The notes under the pieces: model-generated
What the model saw: the letters and a program-made list of their open reading frames with translations, nothing else
What the model was told of the DNA's origin: nothing
Databases searched by the model: none
Shown: piece after piece, positions 45,416 to 52,994 of the stretch
Numbering within the stretch: the first letter of the stretch is position 1
Layout of the letters: the number at the start of each line of letters is the position of its first letter
Assembly: GCF_900111685.1 (NCBI RefSeq)
Contig: NZ_FOHX01000003.1
Span: forward strand, 378,960-442,959
DNA: 64,000 nt
Reading direction: 5' to 3'
Source of the DNA: Nonomuraea wenchangensis
Lineage (GTDB): Bacteria; Actinomycetota; Actinomycetes; Streptosporangiales; Streptosporangiaceae
Made by a program: the position numbers and the translations under genes

Positions 45416-46105
45416 ATGCGCACTCCGGAACTGCTCAAGGTCATCAACAACGACGACGTTCGCCCCGTGCTACTGACCGGCGGCACTGTCATCAGCATGA
45501 ACCCGATGCTGGGTGACTGGGAACAAGCCGACGTCCTGATCGGCGGTCCCGTGATCGTCGGTGTCGGCCCCGGCTTGCTCACCGCCGCCGAGGACGACGG
45601 GATGATCATCATCGATTGTGCCGGCTGTCTCGTACTGCCCTCCCGCACCGACTTCGCCGAAACCGGCACCACCGGCACGCTGACCCCAGGCGATCGCGCC
45701 GACATCGCAGTGATCAGGATCGCCGACCCCGAAGGCACCCCGAACGGCCCGGCCATCGCCCGCGGCGGCCATCTGGACGTTCTCCTGAAGGACGGCCGCG
45801 TGACGGTATGGGACGGACGCCCGGCCAGTGATCCCCCGACCGTCTCCGAGGCCGCGCCGCCTGAGGCCGGCATCGACCACTCCTACCTCGGCCTGTGGGT
45901 GGATGAGAACGACTTCGTCCGCCAGCGGTTACTGCCCGATGGCCGCTACGACGAGGCCCGCGGCGACCGTCCCAGCGCCTACCAGGGACGGTACTGGATC
46001 AACGGAACCCGCATCGACTATCTCGACGACCTGGGCTTCTGGGCCTACGGAGAATTCCGGGACGGCCAACTGCACCACGCCGGCTACCGGTTCACCCGCC
46101 GCTGA
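45416..46105 (+). CDS. Amidohydrolase composite domain fused to Atu4866 domain
   Basis: 229 residues. Residues ~17-75 match the N-terminal strand domain of the upstream amidohydrolase (VLLTGGTVISMNPMLGDWEQADVLI). Residues ~85-140 match its C-terminal counterpart (TGTLTPGDRADIAVIRI, VLLKDGRVTVWDG). The whole catalytic barrel is missing, joined at SRTDFAETG. Residues ~155-229 (YLGLWVDENDFVRQRLLPDG, YQGRYWINGTRIDYLDD, DGQLHHAGYRF) form an Atu4866-type domain. Reading frame intact with GGAAAG upstream, so it may be expressed. Confidence 0.8.
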   Translation: MRTPELLKVINNDDVRPVLLTGGTVISMNPMLGDWEQADVLIGGPVIVGVGPGLLTAAEDDGMIIIDCAGCLVLPSRTDFAETGTTGTLTPGDRADIAVIRIADPEGTPNGPAIARGGHLDVLLKDGRVTVWDGRPASDPPTVSEAAPPEAGIDHSYLGLWVDENDFVRQRLLPDGRYDEARGDRPSAYQGRYWINGTRIDYLDDLGFWAYGEFRDGQLHHAGYRFTRR

Positions 46106-46490
46106 CAGCCACCCAGGACACTCCGCTCACCGACCAGGAAGGTCACGACCATGAAGACAAGCCTGTTCCTCGGGCTCGGCCTGTCCACCGTGCTGACCGC
46201 CGGTCGGGCGTTGATGCCCCGCGTACATCGAAAGTCGAGGGCAACGGTGATCTTGTAGCGAGTGCGCAGAGCTTGATCGTTCCCTATACGTTCCCTAGCG
46301 ATCAGGGAGAGGGGCCGTGGTCATCTCGATGAGCTGGCTCCTCGGTACGTATGTCTCTCGCTCAGGGGGCGGCGCCCCTGCCACGGCCCATACGGTGCCA
46401 GTGATACTCCGGCCACGGCCAGGACTCGGAGATCACTCGGTCCCGGTGATGACACCCCGTGCAAGATCCGGCCACGGGAGGATGGGGGAC
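46106..46490. other. Remnant-bearing interval
   Basis: Contains the truncated ORF at 46151-46258, then TTCCCTATACGTTCCCTAGCGATCAGGGA, a short imperfect repeat, near 46280. No further gene supported. Confidence 0.5.
46151..46258 (+). pseudogene. Truncated exported-protein N-terminus
   Basis: 35 codons with GGAAGG upstream: MKTSLFLGLGLSTVLTAGRA looks like a signal sequence or first Rossmann strand, then the frame runs into MPRVHRKSRATVIL and stops. Probably the beginning of a gene cut by rearrangement. Confidence 0.35.
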
Positions 46491-46880
46491 ATGACGCACT
46501 ACAGCAGGCTCCACAAGGTCGTGATTGATGTGCCGGAGGGCGATCACGACAAGGAACTGACGTTCTGGCAGGAAGCAACCGGTCAGACGTTGACCCCGTT
46601 TCAGCGGTACCCGGAATACCACGGCGCCTTCTTATCCGGTGACGTCTTCGCCCTGCTCATCCAGCGACTCGGGACAGGCCCTGCGCGTGTCCATCTCGAC
46701 ATCCACACCGACGACCTGGAGGCGGAGACCGCGCGCCTGGAGGCCCTCGGCGCCCGACGTCTGCGGCTGGTGAACGACCATTGGTGGGTTATGGAGGACC
46801 CCGCCGGGCTGCCCTTCTGCGTCATCCCCCAGCCCCCGGGCTCCCTGAACGAGCACAATGCCCAACGCTGGGACGACTGA
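46491..46880 (+). CDS. VOC-family (glyoxalase-like) protein
   Basis: 129 residues from ATG 46491 with GGGAGGATGGGGG upstream. HKVVIDVPEGDHDKELTFWQEATG, ARVHLDIHTDDLEAETARLEALGA and WWVMEDPAGLPFCVIP show the paired beta-alpha-beta-beta-beta units with His/Glu metal ligands typical of vicinal oxygen chelate proteins. Could be an isomerase, dioxygenase or resistance protein; substrate unknown. Confidence 0.88.
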   Translation: MTHYSRLHKVVIDVPEGDHDKELTFWQEATGQTLTPFQRYPEYHGAFLSGDVFALLIQRLGTGPARVHLDIHTDDLEAETARLEALGARRLRLVNDHWWVMEDPAGLPFCVIPQPPGSLNEHNAQRWDD

Positions 46881-46932
46881 CAGTGTCCGATCCGGACCGG
46901 AGCGCCGTAAGTTGCTGGGGGCGATCGACGAT

Positions 46933-46955
46933 CCGTGCTTCGTTCCTCAGCACGG
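46933..46955 (+). repeat. Loop-conserved hairpin family B, copy 2
   Basis: CCGTGC/GCACGG around loop TTCGTTCCTCA, preceded by GCTGGGGGCGATCGA as in copy 1 at 34366. Stem bases differ on both sides yet pair. About 170 bp before att copy 4. Confidence 0.8.
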
Positions 46956-47125
46956 CTCACCGGAAAAGGCGGTTGCGGTCTGTGTCCAATCTGAGGCCTG
47001 CTGCGGCCTTTTTCAAGGCACCTTTCGTGATCCGGAACATGCACGGAATGATCTCCAGGACCAGCGTCTTGCCAGGCGGTCGTCACGCAGGTCAGAAGCT
47101 GCATCCAGCCGGAACGGGTGACGCC

Positions 47126-47176
47126 CTGTAAAATCGTCGGCTCAGCCTACGCAAGTTCGAACCTTGCACCTGCCAC
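47126..47176 (+). repeat. att copy 4
   Basis: 51-bp tRNA-Tyr 3' end with one change (AAAATCG for AAAACCG). Right end of segment 3 and the start of another int-bearing remnant. Followed by the AGAGGCCC hairpin at 47195-47214. Confidence 0.92.
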
Positions 47177-47194
47177 TAGCAGTAACTGCAGGTC

Positions 47195-47214
47195 AGAGGC
47201 CCTTCGGGGCCTCT
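47195..47214 (+). terminator. Hairpin following att copy 4
   Basis: AGAGGCCC/GGGCCTCT with TTCG loop, identical to the one after the tRNA. Confidence 0.65.
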
Positions 47215-47466
47215 TCTGCGTTTCAGGAGTCATGCCGTCGTGAGCGCCCTGTTGTCGCAGGTCCCGGAATATGTCCGGAATGGATCACGAGGCGTTTTCC
47301 CTGGTCGGGGGTGTCGGATGGCATCCAATCCGGCCAGGTATCTGCGTCATTTGAAATGGTCATTTTCCGGCGGAGGGAGCAGTTGCCGTGTCTGACGCTG
47401 CTCGGTCAGCTGGCGTCGTCGGCGGTTGCAGTGCTATGCCGCAGTAGCTCCACTGACGACCTCCGG

Positions 47467-47664
47467 TTAGGAGCGTCTCGTTCCGAGGAGGCGCCTGCGG
47501 ATCGCGGGTGTTCCGAACAGCACGCCCATGACGACGATCCACGCCAGCAGCACGGGGATTGGGTCCCCACCCACCGGCAGTGTGAACAGGAGCACAGCCC
47601 AGGCCGCGTAGGCGGCGATGAGCACAGTGACAACGATGCGGAGGGCGCGCATACGTTTCACCAT
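47467..47664 (-). CDS. Small two-helix membrane protein
   Basis: About 65 residues: basic start (MVKRMRALR), helices IVVTVLIAAYAAWAVLLFTL and IPVLLAWIVVMGVLFG, then a basic tail RRRLLGTRRS. The start is uncertain. No family recognised. Confidence 0.45.
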   Translation of the reverse strand: MVKRMRALRIVVTVLIAAYAAWAVLLFTLPVGGDPIPVLLAWIVVMGVLFGTPAIRRRLLGTRRS

Positions 47665-47865
47665 ACCGCGCAGGACCTTTGCTAGCGGCGATGCAAGCGG
47701 CACCCGCGACAGCACCTGTACGGTTGTCGGCACGTCGGTCCTCGCGGACCCACCTCTATGGCCACTTCGGCTGGCACGTGGCCAGATAGCGCGTCACCTG
47801 ACACGGGGGCCTTGATCCGGAAGATCTGCGGATCGTGTGGGCGTGGGAAAGTATGTGGAACGGCG

Positions 47866-47894
47866 AAGGGCCCCGGTGGCGTTCCGGGACCCTT
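47866..47894 (-). terminator. Integrase terminator
   Basis: AAGGGCCCCGG/CCGGGACCCTT with one mismatch and loop TGGCGTT, just beyond the stop of the degenerate int. Same as the element at 35260-35288. Confidence 0.6.
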
Positions 47895-47912
47895 CGGGGC
47901 CGTGCTGGGTGA

Positions 47913-48440
47913 TCATGCGGCGAGGGCATCCTCAATCCGCTTGTTGGCGATCTCCTGTTGGCCGTCGAGGTACTTGGATGGGTGGGCGTGAGGGCCAGCT
48001 TCCGGGCCTCTTGCCAGACCTCCGTGTAGGCCGTCGAGGCCACGACTCCACCACGCTCGCTGCGGAACAGCCGGCCATCCTCGGCAACGCCGAACTCTTG
48101 GATGTGCTGCCGAAGAATCCGAACCAGCTTGGGTGGAATGGGCACCGGGCGGGCATCGTCGCGGCCCCGGTGCTTGAGCCCGCGTTCCTCGTGGGCGTCG
48201 CCGGTGTCAGTCCACCGGAGGTTGACCTCCGGCCGGGAGACATCCACGAGGACGCGGCCCCAGCCGGTTGCCGGAAGATGACAGTCCTGCTGTCGGAGCG
48301 CCACCGTCTCGCCGGGGCGGAGGGCGGCGTAGTACATACAGGCGAACATGGCCTGAAGCCGACGCTCGCGGCCCCGCCCACCCACGGAGGCGACTGCGGC
48401 CAGCAACGCCTCAGCCTGACGAGGATTCACCACCACCGTT
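47913..48440 (-). pseudogene. Degenerate tyrosine integrase, truncated at both ends
   Basis: Starts abruptly at VVVNPRQAEALLAAV (no N-terminal half), keeps ALRPGETVALRQQDCHLPATG and LFRSERGGVVASTAYTEVW. It then loses box II and the catalytic Tyr by an internal deletion that also shifts frame (LTPTHPS joined to the YLDGQQEIANKR tail). Inactive. Third member of the int family here. Confidence 0.88.
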
Positions 48441-48529
48441 CCGGGTGGATTAACCAGGTGCCTCGCAACTCGACCGCCCCTATGCCGCCGGTGCGATTGT
48501 TAATGCTGACTGACCCATATAGCGGCATT

Positions 48530-48862
48530 TCAATGTGTTTCGAGTGCCGCTGATAGAGCAGCCGCGACCTCTGTGACGTTGAGGTCGACCAGGACCTCCC
48601 TACCCGCGGTCACGCCACGTTCAGAAACTGCAAGCCCGATCAAAGCCAACGCTCCAGCCTGATCACGAACTCTTTGCTGCTCATGGCTCTCATCGCTGAT
48701 CTCGTCATATTCGCTGCGCTCCCAGGCGGCGACGGCGGCGGCAGCCAGGTCACTTGGTATGCGCACGGGCAGACGGTTCACTTGGGGTTCAAGCCGCCGT
48801 CCGACCTCGGCGAGCACAGTGGCATCGTGACGGTACCTGTCGTATTGCGGGGACTCCCTCAT
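48530..48862 (-). CDS. Hypothetical helical protein
   Basis: About 110 residues from ATG 48862 (RESPQYDRYRHDATVLAEVGRRLEPQVNRL). The whole protein looks alpha-helical and acidic (ERSEYDEISDESHEQQRVRDQAGALALIGLAVSERG). No domain recognised; start not well supported by a ribosome site. Confidence 0.5.
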   Translation of the reverse strand: MRESPQYDRYRHDATVLAEVGRRLEPQVNRLPVRIPSDLAAAAVAAWERSEYDEISDESHEQQRVRDQAGALALIGLAVSERGVTAGREVLVDLNVTEVAAALSAALETH

Positions 48863-49063
48863 AACTGTGATCGTACTTACTGACGGCGTGCCCGTCGGGT
48901 GCCCGATGGGATGGGAATTCAGGGGCAACGACGGGGAGTCACGGGGATGGCCATCAGTGGTGCGCTGAGCTGCGTGTCCGCTGGTGGGGAAAGATCGGCT
49001 TACGTCTTTGCAAGCAGGACGTCAGGAGCCCCGTCCTTGGAAGGCTCCTCTACCGGCGCGGCT

Positions 49064-49103
49064 CCCGCGCGAGACCGGCCCCCAGGCCGCACGCTCGCGC
49101 GGG
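49064..49103 (-). repeat. Loop-conserved hairpin family A, copy 2
   Basis: 10-bp perfect stem CCCGCGCGAG/CTCGCGCGGG. Read on the minus strand the 20-nt loop is CGTGCGGCCTGGGGGCCGGT, identical to copy 1 although the stem shares no sequence with it. A second inverted repeat, AGGAGCC/GGCTCCT, lies at 49024-49048. Confidence 0.85.
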
Positions 49104-49259
49104 GATGGCCGCGCGGGTGCGGGGCGGAGCCGCCACCTTGATCCTCACGATGGCAATTCGGCAGCGATTCCCCAGAAACGGTTCTAAAACTGACGATCAT
49201 CGTTGACACCTGGGTCTCCGACCAACTACAGAGATCCACATGTCTCAGCCCAGCCCCCG

Positions 49260-49319
49260 CTCGATCGTGAGGCCAAGCGGCGCCTGGCGGTCATCCGGCA
49301 CGTAGAGGAGGTCACGCGG
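49260..49319 (+). pseudogene. Transposase N-terminal scrap (IS3/IS481-like)
   Basis: LDREAKRRLAVIRHVEEVTR resembles the start of the HTH region of IS3/IS481-type transposases; nothing further survives. It abuts a different transposase remnant. Confidence 0.45.
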
Positions 49320-49321
49320 GC

Positions 49322-49495
49322 GGCGAGGTCAACCGCTCGCATGCCAGTATCCGCGCTATCGGCGAGCGCGCCGTCGCGACCTTGAAGGCATGGAAGGTCC
49401 TGACCAAGCTGCGCTGCTGCCCGCATCGCGCGATCACGCTCGTGCAGGCGATCCTCGTGCTGCAACTCGTGGAAGAGGGCCGTTACCCGGGATGA
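49322..49495 (+). pseudogene. IS5-family transposase C-terminal remnant
   Basis: 58 codons: NRSHASIRAIGERAVATLKAW, KVLTKLRCCPHRAITLVQAI, LVLQLVEEGRYP, the C-terminus of DDE transposases of IS5-like elements including the last catalytic Glu region. No ATG-proximal part. Confidence 0.7.
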
Positions 49496-49507
49496 AAAAG
49501 GCTCAGG

Positions 49508-49723
49508 GTGTCGAAGGCTCGGTCCGCGCTCCGTACAAGGGCAAGAACAAGCCCGAGTCCCAAAGCAGGCCAACCGCGCGCCCACACCCGCCTTCGCGGT
49601 CCCGGAGAACGCGCGAACGCGCAGCTGAAGAGCTGGAAGATCCTTCGCAAGTTGCAGCCCTTCCACGGCGGGCCATCTCTCTGCAAGGCCGTCGCCGTCC
49701 TCCAGGACCGCCGCGTACAGTAG
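49508..49723 (+). pseudogene. Second IS5-like transposase C-terminal remnant
   Basis: RAHTRLRGPGERANAQLKSW, KILRKLQPFHGGPSLCKAVAVLQ is another DDE transposase tail, from a different element than the one just upstream. 5' part missing. Confidence 0.65.
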
Positions 49724-49858
49724 CTCAGGCATCCTGAAGATAAAAAAGGGGTCACTGAGAAATCCGACACGGCGTCGGAACATTGGCCACGCTTCATCGT
49801 GAGCTATACGCTCGGCGGCGATCGTGAACCGACCTGTCACTGAGCATCGGAGGCGGCC

Positions 49859-50263
49859 ATGGGGCCTATGAGGAAAATCCTGATTCGGCTTGCTACGGTC
49901 GTGACAATAACCGGGTCCAGCATGACGTTCACCGCGGTCGGCGACGCGGTGGCACAACCGGTGGCCCAAGAGCCTTCCCAGTTGGCGCGCCTGGTGGGCG
50001 CGGACCTGGGCACCATCTTGTCGATGGTTCCGGCGGTCTTCTGCGGCAACCGGCTGGTCAACTACAACTCTCCTTCGTCTAACTCTCCCACGAAATGCGT
50101 CAACGGGGCAGAAAACAGCGGCAACTCCACCAACAGCGGGAATTACCATAGCGAAGGGAATCCCATCAACAGCGGAAACTTCTCGAACGTGAACGGCTCC
50201 ACGAACAGCAACAACGCCACCGACAGCGGCAACATTGCCAACGGATCCCAGTCCCTGCGGTGA
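49859..50263 (+). CDS. Small secreted Asn/Ser/Gly-rich protein
   Basis: 134 residues; ATG after GGAGG. Signal peptide to about VAQ (~33). Mature C-terminal half is a run of polar Asn-Ser-Gly-Asn units (ENSGNSTNSGNYHSEGN, INSGNFSNVNGS, TDSGNIANGSQ). Two Cys. Paralogous to the next gene, with the same INSGNF...NN...NI.NG.Q frame. Such spacing suggests a surface-exposed beta-structure or solenoid; function unknown. Confidence 0.75.
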   Translation: MGPMRKILIRLATVVTITGSSMTFTAVGDAVAQPVAQEPSQLARLVGADLGTILSMVPAVFCGNRLVNYNSPSSNSPTKCVNGAENSGNSTNSGNYHSEGNPINSGNFSNVNGSTNSNNATDSGNIANGSQSLR

Positions 50264-50276
50264 CCGGGCGGGTGGA

Positions 50277-50570
50277 ATGAGAGAGTACGTGCACATGACC
50301 GGCCTGGCCATCGCCGTTGTCGGCCTGGCGTTCTTCGCCGCGACGATCCCGACTCTGCCCGCCGAATCGTCGACTTACGAGAAGGCGGCCTATGCTCCCG
50401 CGAAGAACAAGGGAAACTTGCGAAAGCAGGGCAATTACTGGAGCAAGGGCAGGGCGATCAACAGCGGAAACTTCGTGAACGTGGTCGACTCCTACAAGAC
50501 CAATAACTCGTTCTCCGGCAGCGCGAACATCGTCAACGGCCCGCAACGCGTCATCGTAAGACGCAGATAG
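50277..50570 (+). CDS. Small secreted protein, paralogue of the preceding gene
   Basis: 97 residues from ATG 50277 with GGGTGG upstream, 13 bp after the previous stop. Signal peptide (TGLAIAVVGLAFFAATIPTLPA), then KGNLRKQGNYWSKGRAINSGNFVNVV and NIVNGPQ, aligning with the neighbour, ending in a basic VIVRRR tail. Probably co-expressed with it. Confidence 0.75.
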   Translation: MREYVHMTGLAIAVVGLAFFAATIPTLPAESSTYEKAAYAPAKNKGNLRKQGNYWSKGRAINSGNFVNVVDSYKTNNSFSGSANIVNGPQRVIVRRR

Positions 50571-50884
50571 CGTCTGCCCTCGGGGACAAACAGTTGCGCC
50601 AGGTGGAGTCCTCTCGACACATGCTCACGCCTATGAACAGTGTGCCCGAGTTCTTCGATCGCGGCTGCCCGGTGACGTCTACTGCTGTCCCCGAGGCGGC
50701 GCGGTCGAATGCCCTCAAGGTTGCGAGCCGCGGTCGCCCCGGAGGGCGACCGCCGCCCTGCTCGCTCGAGGCACTTGGCATAGGCCCTAGGAGCATATCC
50801 ACGCCGTACCCGGCCGGCCCCTCGTGCCCTGATCCCAGTCATTTCCAACTCGCCTTACAGTCGCGATCTCTAATGTCCGTTCAC

Positions 50885-51373
50885 ATGAAGAAGATCATGA
50901 TCGCTGCTGGTGCCGCCCTGACCGTGCTCACCACTGGTAGCACCGCTTCGGCGGAGGAAACCACCGCCGCCGTGGCTCCCGTTCCGGGCGAGGTGTTCAT
51001 CGACGACGACAACGTCGGCGTCCACCGGGCGGGCCAGGCTGTCATCACTCTGGCCGCCGTCCAACTGCCCGAGGCGGGAAACTACCTCCTGCACGCCAGC
51101 CTCGACTTCGCCCAGGATGGCGGCACCCCGCGGAAAACCGGCGCCCGCTGCGACTTCCAGCTGCCGAATGAGCGCCTCGTCTGGTACGGCATGCAGACGT
51201 CGATCGTAGGCCCGGAGGAGGAGGGCACCCTGTCGTTCCAGACGGCCGTGACGACCACCGCGCCCGGCCCGGTCAATCTCAAGTGCTACTCATTCTTGAA
51301 CGGAGGGCCGGACGTCTTCTTCAACCACGCCACCCTCACGGCTCAGTCCGTGCCGAAGATCACACGGTTCTGA
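50885..51373 (+). CDS. Secreted protein of unknown function
   Basis: 162 residues; signal peptide KKIMIAAGAALTVLTTGSTASA. Mature part beta-rich (GQAVITLAAVQLPEAGNYLLHASLDF, GTLSFQTAVTTTAPGPVNLKCYSF) with two Cys, like a small jelly-roll domain. An ATG at 50873 would add four residues. No family recognised. Confidence 0.75.
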   Translation: MKKIMIAAGAALTVLTTGSTASAEETTAAVAPVPGEVFIDDDNVGVHRAGQAVITLAAVQLPEAGNYLLHASLDFAQDGGTPRKTGARCDFQLPNERLVWYGMQTSIVGPEEEGTLSFQTAVTTTAPGPVNLKCYSFLNGGPDVFFNHATLTAQSVPKITRF

Positions 51374-52067
51374 GCCGAAGTCGTTCGGCCCGCGTGTTCG
51401 AGCTGGTGCAGCTGGGTTACGGAGCCGAGGTCCGAGGTCTTCTCACGTCTCGGCGCGCTGGAAGACGATGGCCTGCCTGTCGGTATGGTGCGTGAAGCTT
51501 CTCGGCCGGGGTGATGGTGCAGGCCGGGCAGGCGGCTCAGGTAGTCGAGTAGTTTGCCATGGACCAGTGGGCGAAGGACTGCGATCTGGCTGGTCGGGTG
51601 GGGGCCGTCGCCGAGTTTTCGTCGTCAGGACGCAGGAGACGGGGATGGCCACCAACCGCTGAGGGCGCAGCAGACCGGTCCGATCTCGTCGGGCCGGTGA
51701 ATGACATCGCCTGAGGTGTCCTGGTGGTTTGCCAGGGGGCCGCGCGGCGCTCTCCTTCCAAAGCCCGGCTCGGACTGTGTTGCGCCGTTGGCAGGAACCG
51801 CTTGAAGGCCGTGTCGGTGGATGGTGGGCCGCAGGCACGACCCGTGCGTTGGGCACACGTCGATCACGGTCATCTGCTGCCCGGTCCCATCGGTCCGGTG
51901 CATCTGCTTCACGGCTGGCTGGCGTTTCCACTGGTCGGGTGCCGAGGTCCGCGCGCCCTGTCCCACCTGCTCCGGTACTTCCGCATGGATCGGTGTGGCC
52001 TGACCGGTGATTTTTCCGCGCCGTCCTGGTCTGTACGCCGAGTACCGACACACAGGAGGCTGACGCC
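51374..52067. other. 694-bp interval, no gene supported
   Basis: Open frames exist on both strands but lack credible starts, domains or coding bias. I see no repeats here. The promoter of the reductase gene that follows presumably lies at its right end. Confidence 0.55.
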
Positions 52068-52631
52068 ATGCGGAAACTGACCTTCGGGATGAACGTGAGC
52101 CTGGACGGCTACATCGCCGCACCCGGCGATGACCTCAGCTGGGGCGTGTCGAGCGACGAGCAGTTCCAGTGGTGGTCCGACCGGGTGGGCGCGACGGGCC
52201 TGGCGCTGTACGGGCGCAGACTGTGGGAGACGATGAGCTCCCACTGGCCGACCGCCGACCAGCAGCCTGGTGCCACACCGGCGCAGATCGAGTTCGCCGG
52301 CCGTTGGCGGGACATGCCGAAGGTGGTGTTCTCCTCGAAGATCAGTACGGTCGACTGGAACACCCGCCTGGTCACCGGCGACGCGGTCACCGAGATCACC
52401 CGGCTCAAGGCCGAGGACGGTGACTTCATGGACATCAGCGGCGCCACACTCGCCGCAGCGGCCTCACGGGCCGGGCTGATCGACGAGTACGTGCTGGTCA
52501 CCGCACCGGTCTTGGTGGGTGGCGGCACGCCGTTCTTCACGGCCCTGGACAACTGGGTGAACCTGAACCTGGTGGAGACCCGGACGTTCCCCGGCGGCGT
52601 ACTCATGACCAGGTACGAGACCAGGCGCTGA
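52068..52631 (+). CDS. Dihydrofolate-reductase-family (RibD C-terminal) protein
   Basis: 187 residues; ATG after AGGAGG. LTFGMNVSLDGYIAAPGDDLSW, ALYGRRLWETM, VVFSSKISTVDWNTRLV, DISGATLAAAASRAGLIDEYVL and PVLVGGGTPFF are typical of the RibD-C/DHFR-like fold binding NADPH. Probably a reductase, not a true folate enzyme. Confidence 0.9.
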   Translation: MRKLTFGMNVSLDGYIAAPGDDLSWGVSSDEQFQWWSDRVGATGLALYGRRLWETMSSHWPTADQQPGATPAQIEFAGRWRDMPKVVFSSKISTVDWNTRLVTGDAVTEITRLKAEDGDFMDISGATLAAAASRAGLIDEYVLVTAPVLVGGGTPFFTALDNWVNLNLVETRTFPGGVLMTRYETRR

Positions 52632-52994
52632 GCACCCACCTCGGATGGGCCCGTGCTTCGGGCCACCCGAGGAAGGGGTGCACGGTACAGCCGAGAAGTG
52701 CAGCGACCGGCGGGATCGTCAGCGAACTCCGGCTGCCGCCCGGGCATGCGGGCTGGGGGCGGTCCCGGGCGGCAGCGGCACGGGCCGCCACACCGACCGC
52801 CGACCCCGCCAACTCAAGCGCCATGCCGCCGTACGGATACAGCCCCGTCACCTGCGGAGACGCGGTGACGGGCCTCTCGCTCCGCGTCCGGCTGTCCGTG
52901 ATCAACGGGCGGCCGTCCACGGCGGATACGCGGCTAGGTCTGGGAGGTGTAGTCGCGTACGAAAAGCGCGGCAGCCCCTCTTCCGGGCACTTGG
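52632..52994. other. Interval holding hairpin A copy 3
   Basis: No gene supported. Downstream of the hairpin, ATGCCGCCGTACG (52822-) resembles ATGCCGCCCTACG about 90 bp after hairpin copy 1, hinting at a longer shared element. Confidence 0.5.
52732..52776 (+). repeat. Loop-conserved hairpin family A, copy 3
   Basis: 13-bp perfect stem (52732-52744 with 52764-52776; GCTGCCGCCCGGG and complement) around loop CATGCGGGCTGGGGGCGGT, which differs from copies 1 and 2 only by small changes. Confidence 0.85.

Larger units (their letters stand above)
46881..47466. other. Segment junction region without genes
   Basis: Holds hairpin B copy 2, att copy 4, the element-end hairpin and the GGAATATGTCCGGAAT arm sequence shared with 35.16 kb. 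No coding frame supported. Confidence 0.65.

Noticed and set aside
51374..52067. Several overlapping 60-200-codon frames
   Set aside because: None has a plausible start, ribosome site, domain or consistent codon bias.
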